A stretch of DNA of 64,000 nt from JAZKID01 sp963714065 (GCA_963714065.1 OY970226.1:1364001-1428000); one strand, 5' to 3'. Shown: positions 8,691-17,427, counted from the first letter of the stretch. The notes: generated by a model not told the origin, from the sequence alone. Program-made: numbers and translations.

Positions 8691-9572
8691 TTACCTGGTG
8701 GGCACCGGTTTTTCGCCGGAATAATCGTAAAAGCCGCGCCGCGATTTGCGCCCCAGCCAGCCGGCCTCGACATATTTCACGAGCAGCGGGCAGGGGCGGT
8801 ATTTGCTGTCGGCCAGGCCTTCGTGCAGCACCTGCATGATGGAAAGACAGGTATCGAGGCCGATGAAATCGGCAAGCTGCAGCGGCCCCATCGGATGGCC
8901 GGCGCCAAGCTTCATCGCCTGGTCGATATCCTCGACCGTGCCCACGCCTTCGTAAAGCGCATAGATCGCCTCGTTGATCATCGGCATGAGCACGCGGTTG
9001 ACGATAAAGGCCGGATAATCCTCGGCAACGATGATCGTCTTGTTCAGCTTCTTGCAGAAAATTTTTGCCGCCTCGAAAGTGCCGCTTTCCGTGGCGATGC
9101 CCTTGATCAGCTCGACAAGCGGCATGATCGGCACCGGGTTCATGAAGTGGATGCCGATAAAGCGGCCGGGCTTTCCGGCGGCGGCAGCAAGTCGCGTGAT
9201 CGAGATCGACGAGGTGTTGGAGGCAAGAATGGTGCCCTCGCCCACAATACCGCCGAGCTCGGTGAAGATTTTTTTCTTGATCCCTTCGTTCTCGATTGCC
9301 GATTCGATGATAAGATCGGCGTTCTTCAGCCCGTCCAGCGAGGGTGCGGGCGAAATGGCGGCCAGCGCGCTTTTGCGCTGCTCTTCCGTCACGACACCCT
9401 TGGCGATCTGCCTGCTCAGATTGCTCTCGATGGTTTTGATACCCGCCTCGATGCGATCAGAGCCCACATCGTTGAGCAGGACCTTATAGCCTGCCAGCGC
9501 GCAGACATGGGCAATGCCGCTGCCCATCTGCCCTGCGCCGACAACACCGACAGTCTTGATTTCTTTCGTCAT
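8691..9572 (-). CDS. 3-hydroxybutyryl-CoA dehydrogenase
   Basis: NAD(P)-dependent oxidoreductase acting on 3-hydroxyacyl-CoA in butyrate/PHB or fatty-acid metabolism. The 293-residue protein has the N-terminal Rossmann motif GVVGAGQMGSG (residues 9-19), the catalytic region IGIHFMNPVPIMPLVE with the family His, the SNTSSISIT loop and the C-terminal 3HCDH domain with GHPMGPLQLADFIGLD. An open frame runs further upstream inside etfA; the ATG at 9572 overlaps the etfA stop (ATGA) and starts the protein correctly. It is the last gene of the etfB-etfA unit, so reducing power from acyl-CoA oxidation is likely handled together. Confidence 0.93.
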   Translation of the reverse strand: MTKEIKTVGVVGAGQMGSGIAHVCALAGYKVLLNDVGSDRIEAGIKTIESNLSRQIAKGVVTEEQRKSALAAISPAPSLDGLKNADLIIESAIENEGIKKKIFTELGGIVGEGTILASNTSSISITRLAAAAGKPGRFIGIHFMNPVPIMPLVELIKGIATESGTFEAAKIFCKKLNKTIIVAEDYPAFIVNRVLMPMINEAIYALYEGVGTVEDIDQAMKLGAGHPMGPLQLADFIGLDTCLSIMQVLHEGLADSKYRPCPLLVKYVEAGWLGRKSRRGFYDYSGEKPVPTR

Positions 9573-10516
9573 GCCGCGCGCGCCTTTTCGATTTCGTTTT
9601 TCAGTTCGGGAACAAGGGCAAACAGGTCGCCGACGAGGCCGTAATCGGCGATCTGGAAGATCGGCGCATCGCCATCCTTGTTGATGGCGACGATCACCTT
9701 GCTGTCCTTCATCCCCGCGAGATGCTGGATCGCGCCCGATATGCCGATGGCGATATAAAGATCGGGCGCCACCACCTTGCCGGTCTGGCCGACCTGGCAA
9801 TCGTTCGGCGCATAGCCGGCATCCACCGCGGCGCGCGAGGCGCCAAGCGCAGCGTTCAGCGCATCTGCAAGAGGTTCGAGCAGTTCCTTGAATTTTTCGG
9901 CGGAGCCCAGCGCCCGCCCGCCGGAGATGATGACGCGCGCCGAGGACAGCTCTGGCCGATCGGATTTGGCCGCGTCTTGCCCGACGAAAGAAGAGAGCGC
10001 GTTGTCGAGACTGACCGGAACATTTTCGACAGGCGCACTGCCGCCACTTTCAGCGGCTTTAAAACATGTGGTGCGCACGGTGATGACTTTCTTGGGGTCA
10101 AGGCTTTTTACCGTCTGAATGGCATTGCCCGCATAGATCGGCCGTTCGAAAATATCGGGAGCGACTACCGCCGAGATGTCGGAAATCTGCATGACGTCGA
10201 GCAGGGCTGCCACGCGCGGCATGACATTTTTGCCGGTGGTCGTGGCAGGCGTCAGCAAGGCCGCATAAGATCCCGACAATTGATGCAACAATGCCGCCAC
10301 GGGCTCAGCCAGCTGGTGTTTCAGGCCCGCATGTTCGGCGAGCAGAACTTTTGTAACGCCCGAAAGTTTGGCAGCTTCCTCGGCAACGTTTTTGCAGTTC
10401 TCGCCCGCAACGAGGATATGGATCTCTCCGCCTATCGCCTGGGCTGCGGTAAGCGTCTTTGCCGTTGCGTCCTTCAGCTTTCCGTCTTCATGCTCGGCGA
10501 GAACGAGGATGCTCAT
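9569..10516 (-). CDS. etfA: Electron transfer flavoprotein alpha subunit
   Basis: FAD-binding alpha subunit (315 residues) of the soluble ETF heterodimer, which passes electrons from acyl-CoA and other dehydrogenases to ETF:quinone oxidoreductase. The C-terminal domain has the signature region RVIISGGRALGS and the FAD site GYAPNDCQVGQTGKVVAPDL followed by YIAIGISGAIQHLAGM. It overlaps etfB by four bases upstream and the dehydrogenase downstream, which indicates translational coupling. Confidence 0.95.
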   Translation of the reverse strand: MSILVLAEHEDGKLKDATAKTLTAAQAIGGEIHILVAGENCKNVAEEAAKLSGVTKVLLAEHAGLKHQLAEPVAALLHQLSGSYAALLTPATTTGKNVMPRVAALLDVMQISDISAVVAPDIFERPIYAGNAIQTVKSLDPKKVITVRTTCFKAAESGGSAPVENVPVSLDNALSSFVGQDAAKSDRPELSSARVIISGGRALGSAEKFKELLEPLADALNAALGASRAAVDAGYAPNDCQVGQTGKVVAPDLYIAIGISGAIQHLAGMKDSKVIVAINKDGDAPIFQIADYGLVGDLFALVPELKNEIEKARAA

Positions 10517-11265
10517 AGTACGCCCGCTTCTGTTTTCAGTTTCGTCACAAGTTCCTGTACGCTGGCAACCTTACCGCCGCTCTTGCGCGCGCGCGGTTCA
10601 ACTGTCTTGATCACTGTCAGGCGCGGTGCGATATCGACGCCGTAATCGGCAGGCGTTTTAACGTTCAGCGATTTCGATTTCGCCTTCATGATGTTCGGCA
10701 GCGAGGCATAGCGCGGCTCGTTGAGGCGCAGGTCCGTGGTGATGACGGCCGGAAGCTTCAGCTTCACGGTCTGCAAGCCCCCGTCGACCTCGCGCGTCAC
10801 CTGTGCATGGCCGTCGGCAATTTCGATTTTGGAGGCGAATGTGCCCTGCGGCCAGTTCAAAAGGGCTGCAAGCATCTGGCCGGTCTGGTTGCAGTCGTCG
10901 TCGATCGCCTGTTTGCCCATGATGACAAGATCCGGCTTTTCTTCGGCGATTGCGGCCCTGATCAGTTTTGCTACGGCAAGCGGCTCGACGGTTTCGTCGG
11001 TTTTTATTAGGATGGCGCGATCCGCTCCCATGGCAAGCGCGGTGCGCAGCGTTTCCTGCGCCTTGTCCGGGCCGATGCTCAAGACCACGATCTCAGCCGT
11101 TGCCACGCCCTTTTCCTTCAGGCGGATGGCTTCCTCGACCGCGATTTCGTCGAACGGGTTCATCGACATTTTGATATTGGCAAGGTCGACGCCGGAACCG
11201 TCGGGCTTGACGCGGATCTTGACGTTGAAATCGACGACGCGTTTGACGCAGACAAGGATTTTCAT
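10513..11265 (-). CDS. etfB: Electron transfer flavoprotein beta subunit
   Basis: AMP-binding beta subunit of ETF, 250 residues, normal length. It begins MKILVCVKRVVDFNVKIRV and contains NPFDEIAVEEAIRLKE, the ADRAILI segment and the NQTGQMLAALLNWPQGTFASK region with downstream VDGGLQTVKLKLPAVITTDLRL typical of the family. It is followed with a four-base overlap by etfA. About 100 bases separate it from the adenosyltransferase gene upstream, so a promoter may lie there, although no clear box is visible. Confidence 0.95.
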   Translation of the reverse strand: MKILVCVKRVVDFNVKIRVKPDGSGVDLANIKMSMNPFDEIAVEEAIRLKEKGVATAEIVVLSIGPDKAQETLRTALAMGADRAILIKTDETVEPLAVAKLIRAAIAEEKPDLVIMGKQAIDDDCNQTGQMLAALLNWPQGTFASKIEIADGHAQVTREVDGGLQTVKLKLPAVITTDLRLNEPRYASLPNIMKAKSKSLNVKTPADYGVDIAPRLTVIKTVEPRARKSGGKVASVQELVTKLKTEAGVL

Positions 11266-11365
11266 GAACCAAACCCTTCCGGGCGGGACTATGGCTTAAG
11301 TGGGACCTGTGATGCAAGATGGTTAGCACAGGCCCTTTAACAAATTGCCACTAACGGTTTTTGTG

Positions 11366-11932
11366 CTAACGGTTTTTTCCTGGCACCCAGAGAACGTCGT
11401 TCCTGCCACCGTCATTTGCGTAACGCGCCGCCACGAAAAGAAAATCGGACAGGCGGTTGATATATTTCAGCGCCGCTTCGTTCACATCCTCTCTGGTTTT
11501 CAACTCCACCATCAGCCGCTCCGCCCGGCGTGCGATGGTGCGGGCAAGATGCAGATGCGCAGACAATGCCGTGCCGCCCGGCAGCACGAAAGAGCGCAGC
11601 GGCTGAAGATCGGCATTTAGCTGGTCGATTTCAGATTCCAGGCGCGTAACCTGTGCCTCGATGATGCGAAGCGCTTCTTTCCCCTGCTTTGCCTTGAGCG
11701 TGCACAGATCGGCGCCGAGATCGAACAGGTCGTTCTGGGCGCGCGCGAGCATGACATCGATCTCAGGATCGTCCTTGCTGTGAAGGCGGGCGAGGCCGAT
11801 AGCCGCGTTGGTTTCATCCACCGTGCCGAAAGCCTCCACGCGCAGGTCAAATTTTTGCACGCGCTCACCCGAGCCCAGGCCTGTGCTGCCGTCGTCGCCG
11901 GTGCGTGTATAGATTTTGTTCAGGACAACCAT
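11366..11932 (-). CDS. Cob(I)alamin adenosyltransferase, PduO/ATR type
   Basis: Transfers the adenosyl group of ATP to reduced cobalamin to form coenzyme B12. The 188-residue protein carries the N-terminal IYTRTGDDGSTGLG ATP-binding motif, the VDETNAAIGLAR helix and the conserved HLARTIARRAERL segment that closes the active site between subunits. A frame stays open upstream to 12139, but the ATG at 11932 shares one base with the stop of the small membrane-protein gene and gives the family's usual N-terminus. Neighbouring etf and hydroxyacyl-CoA genes suit a link to B12-dependent mutases in propionate or ethylmalonyl-CoA metabolism (inference). Confidence 0.92.
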   Translation of the reverse strand: MVVLNKIYTRTGDDGSTGLGSGERVQKFDLRVEAFGTVDETNAAIGLARLHSKDDPEIDVMLARAQNDLFDLGADLCTLKAKQGKEALRIIEAQVTRLESEIDQLNADLQPLRSFVLPGGTALSAHLHLARTIARRAERLMVELKTREDVNEAALKYINRLSDFLFVAARYANDGGRNDVLWVPGKNR

Positions 11933-12123
11933 CAGCGCGACGACGCCCAGAGCAGGGTCATGAGCACGACAAGGGCGATGAATTGCAACAGCACGCGCAG
12001 GCGCATCAGGGTTTGCGAACGGTTGGGGCTGCCGCCTTTCAGCATGTTCCATAGACCCATAGTGAGAACCACGACCACCGCCGCCACGGCGGCAAAGCTT
12101 AAAATCTGCACGAATGTCTGCAT
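11932..12123 (-). CDS. Small HIG1-type twin transmembrane protein
   Basis: A 63-residue membrane protein with two hydrophobic helices (about residues 6-25 and 44-60) joined by a short basic loop, NMLKGGSPNRSQTLMRLRVLLQ. The RxxR-rich loop followed by LLQFIALVVL fits the HIG1/hypoxia-induced domain, whose members help assemble or stabilise cytochrome oxidase. In alphaproteobacteria a protein of this kind often precedes the PduO-type adenosyltransferase, with which it here shares one base (TGATG). The link to respiration is inferred. Confidence 0.8.
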   Translation of the reverse strand: MQTFVQILSFAAVAAVVVVLTMGLWNMLKGGSPNRSQTLMRLRVLLQFIALVVLMTLLWASSR

Positions 12124-12135
12124 CAGCCTTCCTGA

Positions 12136-13038
12136 TCAACCTTCCTGGATGGCAATGCCTAAGCGCGGGTTGCGGGTGACAAGATAAACGCCAAAGCCGG
12201 TCAGCGCTATGCCTGTCACCTGCAGAAAGCTTAATCCTTCACCGAAAAACACATAGGCCTGTAAGGCTACAAGCGGCGGGATCAGATAGATCAACGAGGC
12301 CACTTTTGTGACCGCGCCGTGCCGCGTCATGAACAGATAGAGCAGCATAGCGAAGATGGAGAGGCCGAGCACCGACCAAGCGAGCGCCAGCGTCGTCAGT
12401 GCGCTCAGTTCGAAATACATGGGCTCGAAAATCCAGGCGAGCGGGAACATGAACAAAAGCGCGCCGATATATTGATAGGCGACAAGCGTGCGCAGGTCGG
12501 CATCGCGAATGAAATATTTCTGGTGAAACGTGCCGAGCGTGATGGAGGCAATGGCAAGGAATGTCAGCAGCAAAGGCTGGATCAGGCTTTCGCCGGGCAG
12601 ACCCGTAAACAGTTTGGAGCCGATCACGGCGATCACGCCGGCAAAACCGATGCTCACGCCGAGCCATTGCCGCTCGTTGACCCGCTCATTGAACAGAGGC
12701 CCCAAAAGCGCGCATACCAGCGGCTGGGTTGCGGCAATCGTCGCCGATATGCCGAGCGGCAGGCCATGCGCAATCGCCCACCACATGCCGCCCGTATAAA
12801 CCGCATGCATGAGAATGCCGGAGAGCAGCATATGCGCAAGCTGGTTCAGGCTTGCCGGCTGCATGCTTGAGGCCGCATAGGCCATCAGCACGGCTGCAAG
12901 GGCCGCGAATTCGAAACGCAGCGCCAGAAAGGTCAGCGGATCGGCATAGGGAGAGATGAATTTGACGACGAGCCAGGAGGTCGACCAGACCAGCACGAAC
13001 AGATAGGGCGCGAGCTGGAGTTTGGTGCTGTCGGACAT
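12136..13038 (-). CDS. EamA-family (DMT) transporter
   Basis: Integral membrane protein of 300 residues with about ten hydrophobic segments, arranged as two EamA repeats. The first begins LAPYLFVLVWSTSWLVVKFI and the second follows the mid-protein segment LLLTFLAIASITLGTFHQKYF. The Pro-Leu and GxxGV patterns (FAGVIAVIGSKL, LTGFGVYLVTRNP) are typical of drug/metabolite exporters. The substrate is unknown. It lies 25 bases after an aldo-keto reductase gene and 12 bases before the HIG1-type gene on the same strand, so it may be part of a longer transcript. Confidence 0.88.
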   Translation of the reverse strand: MSDSTKLQLAPYLFVLVWSTSWLVVKFISPYADPLTFLALRFEFAALAAVLMAYAASSMQPASLNQLAHMLLSGILMHAVYTGGMWWAIAHGLPLGISATIAATQPLVCALLGPLFNERVNERQWLGVSIGFAGVIAVIGSKLFTGLPGESLIQPLLLTFLAIASITLGTFHQKYFIRDADLRTLVAYQYIGALLFMFPLAWIFEPMYFELSALTTLALAWSVLGLSIFAMLLYLFMTRHGAVTKVASLIYLIPPLVALQAYVFFGEGLSFLQVTGIALTGFGVYLVTRNPRLGIAIQEG

Positions 13039-13063
13039 TTTCGTAAACTGCCCCGAAAACGTC

Positions 13064-14140
13064 TCAGGGGCAAGGATTCGTGTGACGCAGGTGGATGGCG
13101 TTCACCGCTTCTTCGAGGTCGGGGCTCCAGGGGAGATTTACGGAATCGATATCGGTTTTGAGCTGTTCCATGGTTGTCGCGCCGATGATGTTTGAGGTCA
13201 CGAAAACTCGCGTAGTGACGAATTGCAGCGCCAGTTGCGCGGGGTCGAGCCCGCGCTGTTTTGCGAGATCGACATAGGCGGCAATCGCCGCATCCGCGCT
13301 TGGCGTCTCGTAGCGCTGCATGCGGCCGAACAAAGTGCGCCGCGCGCCTTTGGGCTTGGCGCCGTTCATGTATTTTCCGCTGAGAAAGCCCTGCGCCAGC
13401 GGCGAATAGGCGAGAAGCCCCACCTGCTCGCGCATACTGACCTCGGCAAGCGCCGTCTCATAGGTGCGGTTGACGAAATTATAGGCGTTCTGGATGGATT
13501 GCGCACGGATATGATCTTTGCCGTGCGAGAGCTGCAGGCAGGCCATGGTTCCCCAGGCACTCTCATTGGAGAGGCCGATGAAGCGGATCTTGCCGCGCTT
13601 CACCAGCTCTTCGAGCGCGTCGAAGGTTTCGCGCAAGGAAGCTTCTTCCTCTTTCAGGTTTTTCATATAATCGGGGCCGGATTCGCCCTGGTGCTGATAG
13701 ATCACGGGGTTTGCGCCCCACTGGATGGAACGGTCCGGCCAGTGCAACTGGTAGAGATCGATATAATCGGTCTGCAGGCGTTTCAGGCTTTTGTCGACCG
13801 CCTCGAAAATCTGCGCGCGCGACAAATTCGTGGTCGAACCGTCGTCGCGGAACCATGTCATGTTCGAGCGGCCAACGACCTTGGAGGCGATGACGATCTT
13901 GTCGCGCCCGCCGCGCGCTTTCAGCCAGGTGCCGATAATGGTTTCCGTGCTGCCTTGCGTTTCTGCCTTGGGAGGAATCGAATAAAGCTCGGCCGTGTCG
14001 ATGAAGTTGATGCCTTTGGCGAGCGCATAATCGAGCTGCGCATGACCGTCGGCCTCGGTGTTCTGCTCGCCGAAGGTCATGGTGCCGAGGCACAGCGCGG
14101 AAACGTTCACGCCGGTGCGGCCGAGGGGACGGTAGTGCAT
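13064..14140 (-). CDS. NADP(H)-dependent aldo-keto reductase, Tas-like
   Basis: TIM-barrel oxidoreductase of 358 residues. The catalytic tetrad is visible: Asp and Tyr in NFIDTAELYSIPP, Lys in IVIASKVVG and His in IDLYQLHWPDR. The FIGLSNESAWG and LLAYSPLAQGFLSGKY segments are family hallmarks, and the C-terminal FVTSNIIGATTMEQLK binds the cofactor. The inserts around PPKAETQGSTETIIGTWL and DDGSTTNLSRAQI resemble the E. coli Tas subgroup. The physiological carbonyl substrate is unknown. Confidence 0.9.
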   Translation of the reverse strand: MHYRPLGRTGVNVSALCLGTMTFGEQNTEADGHAQLDYALAKGINFIDTAELYSIPPKAETQGSTETIIGTWLKARGGRDKIVIASKVVGRSNMTWFRDDGSTTNLSRAQIFEAVDKSLKRLQTDYIDLYQLHWPDRSIQWGANPVIYQHQGESGPDYMKNLKEEEASLRETFDALEELVKRGKIRFIGLSNESAWGTMACLQLSHGKDHIRAQSIQNAYNFVNRTYETALAEVSMREQVGLLAYSPLAQGFLSGKYMNGAKPKGARRTLFGRMQRYETPSADAAIAAYVDLAKQRGLDPAQLALQFVTTRVFVTSNIIGATTMEQLKTDIDSVNLPWSPDLEEAVNAIHLRHTNPCP

Positions 14141-14200
14141 GAAGGGGTTTTAGAGGGAGGCTTGAAGCCTGTACAGAGGCCGCCCTGGAAGAAATTTCTA

Positions 14201-14785
14201 TTATCTCAAAGGTCTTGTTTCAACTTTGATGAAATCATTAAGTCGGAAGACAGTCTCTTGCGCAGCGGCAAGTTCGGCGCGCACTTTTTTTACCGCTTCT
14301 TTGTGGGATAGACCCTTCCCGTTGTAGACCTTACCAGTAAGGTCGCTACTCCCAAGATATTCGCCTTGTTCATAATTGTACACTTTATCATCGAATTTTT
14401 GCTGATCGCATAGGTTGTAAACCTGTTGCATAGCAAGTTGATATTCTGCTGAATACTGTTCAGAAGTGCCGCCGCTCGCTGAAAACCCAGCGAGTTTTGG
14501 ATCCCAGTGAAATAGGAATTCAGATCCGCTAAGATCTTCAAGAACAATAATGGATTGATCCAATTTACCCAGCCTCGTATCGACATATGCCATTAATTTG
14601 GAATAGTTTGATATGTTCAATTTTATTTTTTTACCGTTTTCGAATATCAAACCCCGTTTCACCGCATCCATAAAGCTGTCCAAGATTAGTTTATTGGGAT
14701 CGAGTGTGGCGCCTTGCGGCTCAAAAAAAACGGGCTGATTTCCGCTTAAAGTACGTAGATCGTTGTCAACTGATGAAATAACCAT
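14201..14785 (-). CDS. Hypothetical protein, AT-rich orphan, 194 residues
   Basis: No family recognised. The protein is soluble, without signal peptide or membrane segment. It opens with MVISSVDNDLRTLSG and has a central FLFHWDPKLAGFSASGGTSEQYSAEY stretch and a helical, charged C-terminus (KEAVKKVRAELAAAQETVF). The gene is clearly more AT-rich than the aldo-keto reductase next to it and has codon use unlike the core genes, which suggests recent acquisition or a fast-evolving lineage-specific gene. It lies in a pocket of little-known genes that extends to about 19.5 kb. Confidence 0.55.
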   Translation of the reverse strand: MVISSVDNDLRTLSGNQPVFFEPQGATLDPNKLILDSFMDAVKRGLIFENGKKIKLNISNYSKLMAYVDTRLGKLDQSIIVLEDLSGSEFLFHWDPKLAGFSASGGTSEQYSAEYQLAMQQVYNLCDQQKFDDKVYNYEQGEYLGSSDLTGKVYNGKGLSHKEAVKKVRAELAAAQETVFRLNDFIKVETRPLR

Positions 14786-14931
14786 TTTAAAATCCTTAAT
14801 AAATCTAAATTACCATGAAGCCTCCAAAAAGGCAAACCCAGCCTTTGAATTAGGCTTAACTTGGTTGGATGGACCCTTGTAACGAAGCCCCATAAAACTA
14901 TATATTGAGACAACGCAACCAGAGGATTTCC

Positions 14932-15693
14932 ATGGCCAATTCACCCTTTACCGGTACCCGCACCACCGACATGTCGATCGATGCGGGCCTGCGCTCCTAT
15001 ATGCTCGGCATCTACAACTACATGGCGGGCGGTGTCTCGCTTACTGGCCTCTTCGCCTATCTCGTCTATGCCGCTTCCATCGCAACAGATCCGTCGACGG
15101 CCGCCGCCATGCTGCCGAATGGCGTGGCGCTGACCGAAATCGGCCGCGTTCTCTTCGTCAGCCCGCTGAGATATCTGATCATGTTCTCGCCGTTTGCTTT
15201 CGTGCTGGTGCTGAATTTCGGCATCAACCGCATGAGCGTAAGCACGATGCAACTCGTGTTCTGGGCTTTCGCTGCGGTGATGGGTCTCTCGATGGGTTCG
15301 GTCTTCCTCGTGTTCACACTGAGCTCGGTCGCGCAGATATTTTTCATCTCCGCCACCGCTTTCGGTGCGCTGTCGCTTTACGGCTACACCACGAAGCGGG
15401 ATCTTTCGCCTGTCGGCTCGTTTCTGATCATGGGCCTGTGGGGCCTGCTGCTGGCGGTCATCGTCAACTATTTCGTGCAGTCCTCGGCCTTCCAGTTCGC
15501 GCTCTGCGTGATCGGCGTGCTGGTGTTTGCAGGCCTCACCGCCTGGGATACGCAGCGCCTGAAAGAGAGCTATCATGAAGCGATGGGCGCGGAAGTTGCC
15601 GCCAAACTCTCCATTCTCGGTGCGCTCACGCTCTATCTCGATTTCATCAACATGTTCACCTTCCTGCTGACGCTCTTGGGCGACCGGCGTTAA
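14932..15693 (+). CDS. Bax inhibitor-1/YccA family membrane protein
   Basis: A 253-residue integral membrane protein with seven predicted hydrophobic helices, of the BI-1/YccA (TMBIM) type. Typical features are the N-terminal soluble stretch ending in LRSYMLGIYNYMAGGVSLTG, the LSVYGYTTKRD-like element (LSLYGYTTKRDLSPVGSF) and the C-terminal AWDTQRLKESY...LSILGALTLYLDFINMF region, which bears the conserved acidic residues of the calcium-leak/pH sensor. The ATG at 14932 follows agagga (14921-14926); an earlier TTG at 14905 is less likely. A strong terminator follows the stop. Confidence 0.92.
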   Translation: MANSPFTGTRTTDMSIDAGLRSYMLGIYNYMAGGVSLTGLFAYLVYAASIATDPSTAAAMLPNGVALTEIGRVLFVSPLRYLIMFSPFAFVLVLNFGINRMSVSTMQLVFWAFAAVMGLSMGSVFLVFTLSSVAQIFFISATAFGALSLYGYTTKRDLSPVGSFLIMGLWGLLLAVIVNYFVQSSAFQFALCVIGVLVFAGLTAWDTQRLKESYHEAMGAEVAAKLSILGALTLYLDFINMFTFLLTLLGDRR

Positions 15694-15718
15694 GAAGCGT
15701 AAATCTTAAAAAGAAAAG

Positions 15719-15740
15719 CCCCGCGCAAGCGGGGTTTTTT
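15719..15740 (+). terminator. Rho-independent terminator after the BI-1 gene
   Basis: Perfect six-base-pair GC stem CCCCGC/GCGGGG (15719-15724 with 15729-15734), loop gcaa, then six T. It begins 25 bases after the BI-1 stop codon. Confidence 0.9.
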
Positions 15741-15849
15741 ATTGCGCCAGGCCGTAAACATTCATGCTGAATCCAGCATTGAATTGCCTTGCGTGCGGAA
15801 TGCCGTATCCTGTCTGTAAGATTTTTTGAAATTTTAAGCGCTAGATATT

Positions 15850-17112
15850 ATGACCGACAGCTCAGTCAAAACTTTGTTTTCTATGCTTGCGAGTTCGTAC
15901 AAAGGCCCACAAGGCAATTATAAGCAGGGCGATCGCAATTTCGATATCATTTCCTTTTCCAGGGAGCTTGGCCTCCTCTTCAAGGCGATGGGCGGGGATG
16001 GAGACAAAGGCGAGATCAGCGCCGATCTCTTGAGAAAAAATGCGGCAGCGTTCGGGCTCGATCTTAGTACAATCCGCGATCTGAATAAATATCTTGAAGA
16101 CGGCATCTTCAACAAGAATGAACTGGTCGAAGCCGCCGCGGTTAAAAATGGCGGCATGGGCCGCTCGAAAAATCTAGGCCTGTGGGAATTCGAAGGGCTG
16201 TTCACCGGCGATGTCAGCCAAGAAGCGCTTGCCGCCGTGCGCGGCGATACTGCGATTGGGGAAGGGTCCACAACCGCAGATGTGTCGTCCGTGTCTTCTA
16301 AAGTTAAACCGGCTCCGGTCGCGCTCCCGGAAATAAAGCAAAAGCCTGTCGCGATGGTCGCCTATGTGCCCGAGCTTGCCGATCCGGATACATCGTCGAT
16401 GCTTGCGGCCGGGGAAGCGCCGCAAGCGCCTGCCGGGTCTAGTACCAATACACGAAGCTTCAGCGCATCTGCGTTGAGGGAGGTAGCATATTCAACAGCC
16501 GTGGTTGCCAATTATGGCGCAGATTATAAACCGCCGCCACTGCCGCCTTTAAGTCCGTTAGTCATAAATAGGGACGCTGCCAAAAATATCCATGTACAAA
16601 ACTTCGGTGTCGTCAATGATCAAATCGCGAGAGGTGCGGCGCCAAGCAGTAGTGATATCGCGGCTCTCAAGAAAGCTGGCGTTCATGTCATTATCGATTT
16701 TCGAGATTATGATAAGAACGAAGAGAAAGCGGCGCGCGCTAATGGCATGGAGTATGTCAATATTCCGCTGTCGAGCACCAAACAACCGAGCGCCTCTGAT
16801 ATCAGAGTATTTCTGGCGACCGTTGCCGCTCCAGATCTCGGCCCATTCTACGTCCACTGCCAAGGCGGGCGGCATCGCACCGGCGAAATGATGGCGATCT
16901 ATCGTATCGTGCATAATGGGTGGACCGCCGATCGGGCCTTTGCCGAAATGAAAAACGATTATGACTGGTACGAAAGCCGCGGCTTTTCCGGCGGCCACGG
17001 CCCGACGAGAGACGCCGTCTATGCATTTTACGATGCCTACAAGAATAGCGGCAAGGATCTGGATGTAGCTCTGGCTGCATATGATGGCGCTATCAAGATC
17101 GCCAAAAAATAA
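15850..17112 (+). CDS. Protein with C-terminal dual-specificity-phosphatase-like domain
   Basis: A 420-residue protein of mixed make-up. The C-terminal third is a cysteine phosphatase: HCQGGRHRTG contains the CX5R P-loop (C337, R343), preceded by VIIDFRDYDKNEEKAARANGMEYVNIPLS, which resembles the general-acid region of dual-specificity/tyrosine phosphatases. The N-terminal 110 residues hold two EF-hand-like stretches (GGDGDKGEISADLL and LEDGIFNKNELVEAA), though the loops are not canonical. The middle is low-complexity and Pro/Ser/Ala-rich. No signal peptide is seen. Substrate unknown; a phosphoprotein, inositol phosphate or exported-effector role are all possible. Confidence 0.7.
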   Translation: MTDSSVKTLFSMLASSYKGPQGNYKQGDRNFDIISFSRELGLLFKAMGGDGDKGEISADLLRKNAAAFGLDLSTIRDLNKYLEDGIFNKNELVEAAAVKNGGMGRSKNLGLWEFEGLFTGDVSQEALAAVRGDTAIGEGSTTADVSSVSSKVKPAPVALPEIKQKPVAMVAYVPELADPDTSSMLAAGEAPQAPAGSSTNTRSFSASALREVAYSTAVVANYGADYKPPPLPPLSPLVINRDAAKNIHVQNFGVVNDQIARGAAPSSSDIAALKKAGVHVIIDFRDYDKNEEKAARANGMEYVNIPLSSTKQPSASDIRVFLATVAAPDLGPFYVHCQGGRHRTGEMMAIYRIVHNGWTADRAFAEMKNDYDWYESRGFSGGHGPTRDAVYAFYDAYKNSGKDLDVALAAYDGAIKIAKK

Positions 17113-17374
17113 CACATTTCATCGGCGTTATTTACTGAAGAAAATTTCACAATTTTGCCGTAATTGAGCCTCGCCTGCGCCGCATGCTTAAGTGATAAGC
17201 GAGCGTTGCCTGATGTCCGGTTTTTTAGTTCGCGGCACTTCATGCCCCCTCCAGCGTGCCGCAACGCTTAAAGATAACCGGCCGTCCTTTAAAGCCACTT
17301 GGTTTTTCCAGGTGGCTTTTTTTTATCCGCCTCCAACTTGCGGCGCTTGTGCTGAAATAAAATGAGTGGCGGAT
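17113..17374. other. Intergenic stretch, possible small RNA region
   Basis: About 260 bases with no supportable gene. It is rich in short inverted repeats and ends in a strong terminator (17291-17324) that lies about 180 bases after the phosphatase gene's stop. It could be a long 3' untranslated region or a separate small RNA. I do not recognise a known RNA family. Confidence 0.35.
17291..17324 (+). terminator. Strong rho-independent terminator
   Basis: Twelve-base stem AAAGCCACTTGG with CCAGGTGGCTTT (17291-17302 with 17308-17319; one G-T pair), loop of five T, followed by a run of eight T on the plus strand. Confidence 0.85.
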
Positions 17375-17411
17375 AACCACGCCGGAGCCTTTAAGGCGAA
17401 GGCGGGTGGTT
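17375..17411. repeat. Imperfect palindromic element with purine internal loop
   Basis: AACCAC at 17375 pairs with GTGGTT ending at 17411. Inside are GCC/GGC, a GGA/GAA internal loop, and an inner GCC/GGC stem around ttTAA. The plan of outer stem, purine-rich symmetrical loop and inner GC stem matches hairpins at 23546, 36117 and 45233. It lies just past the 3' end of the DUF1223 gene. Confidence 0.55.
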
Positions 17412-17427
17412 TGGCGTAATAAAGCTT

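Noticed and set aside
11351..11377. Tandem repeat of ctaacggttttt near the end of the adenosyltransferase gene
   Set aside because: Only two copies of 12 bases; may be a chance duplication, and no hairpin or binding-site logic is evident.
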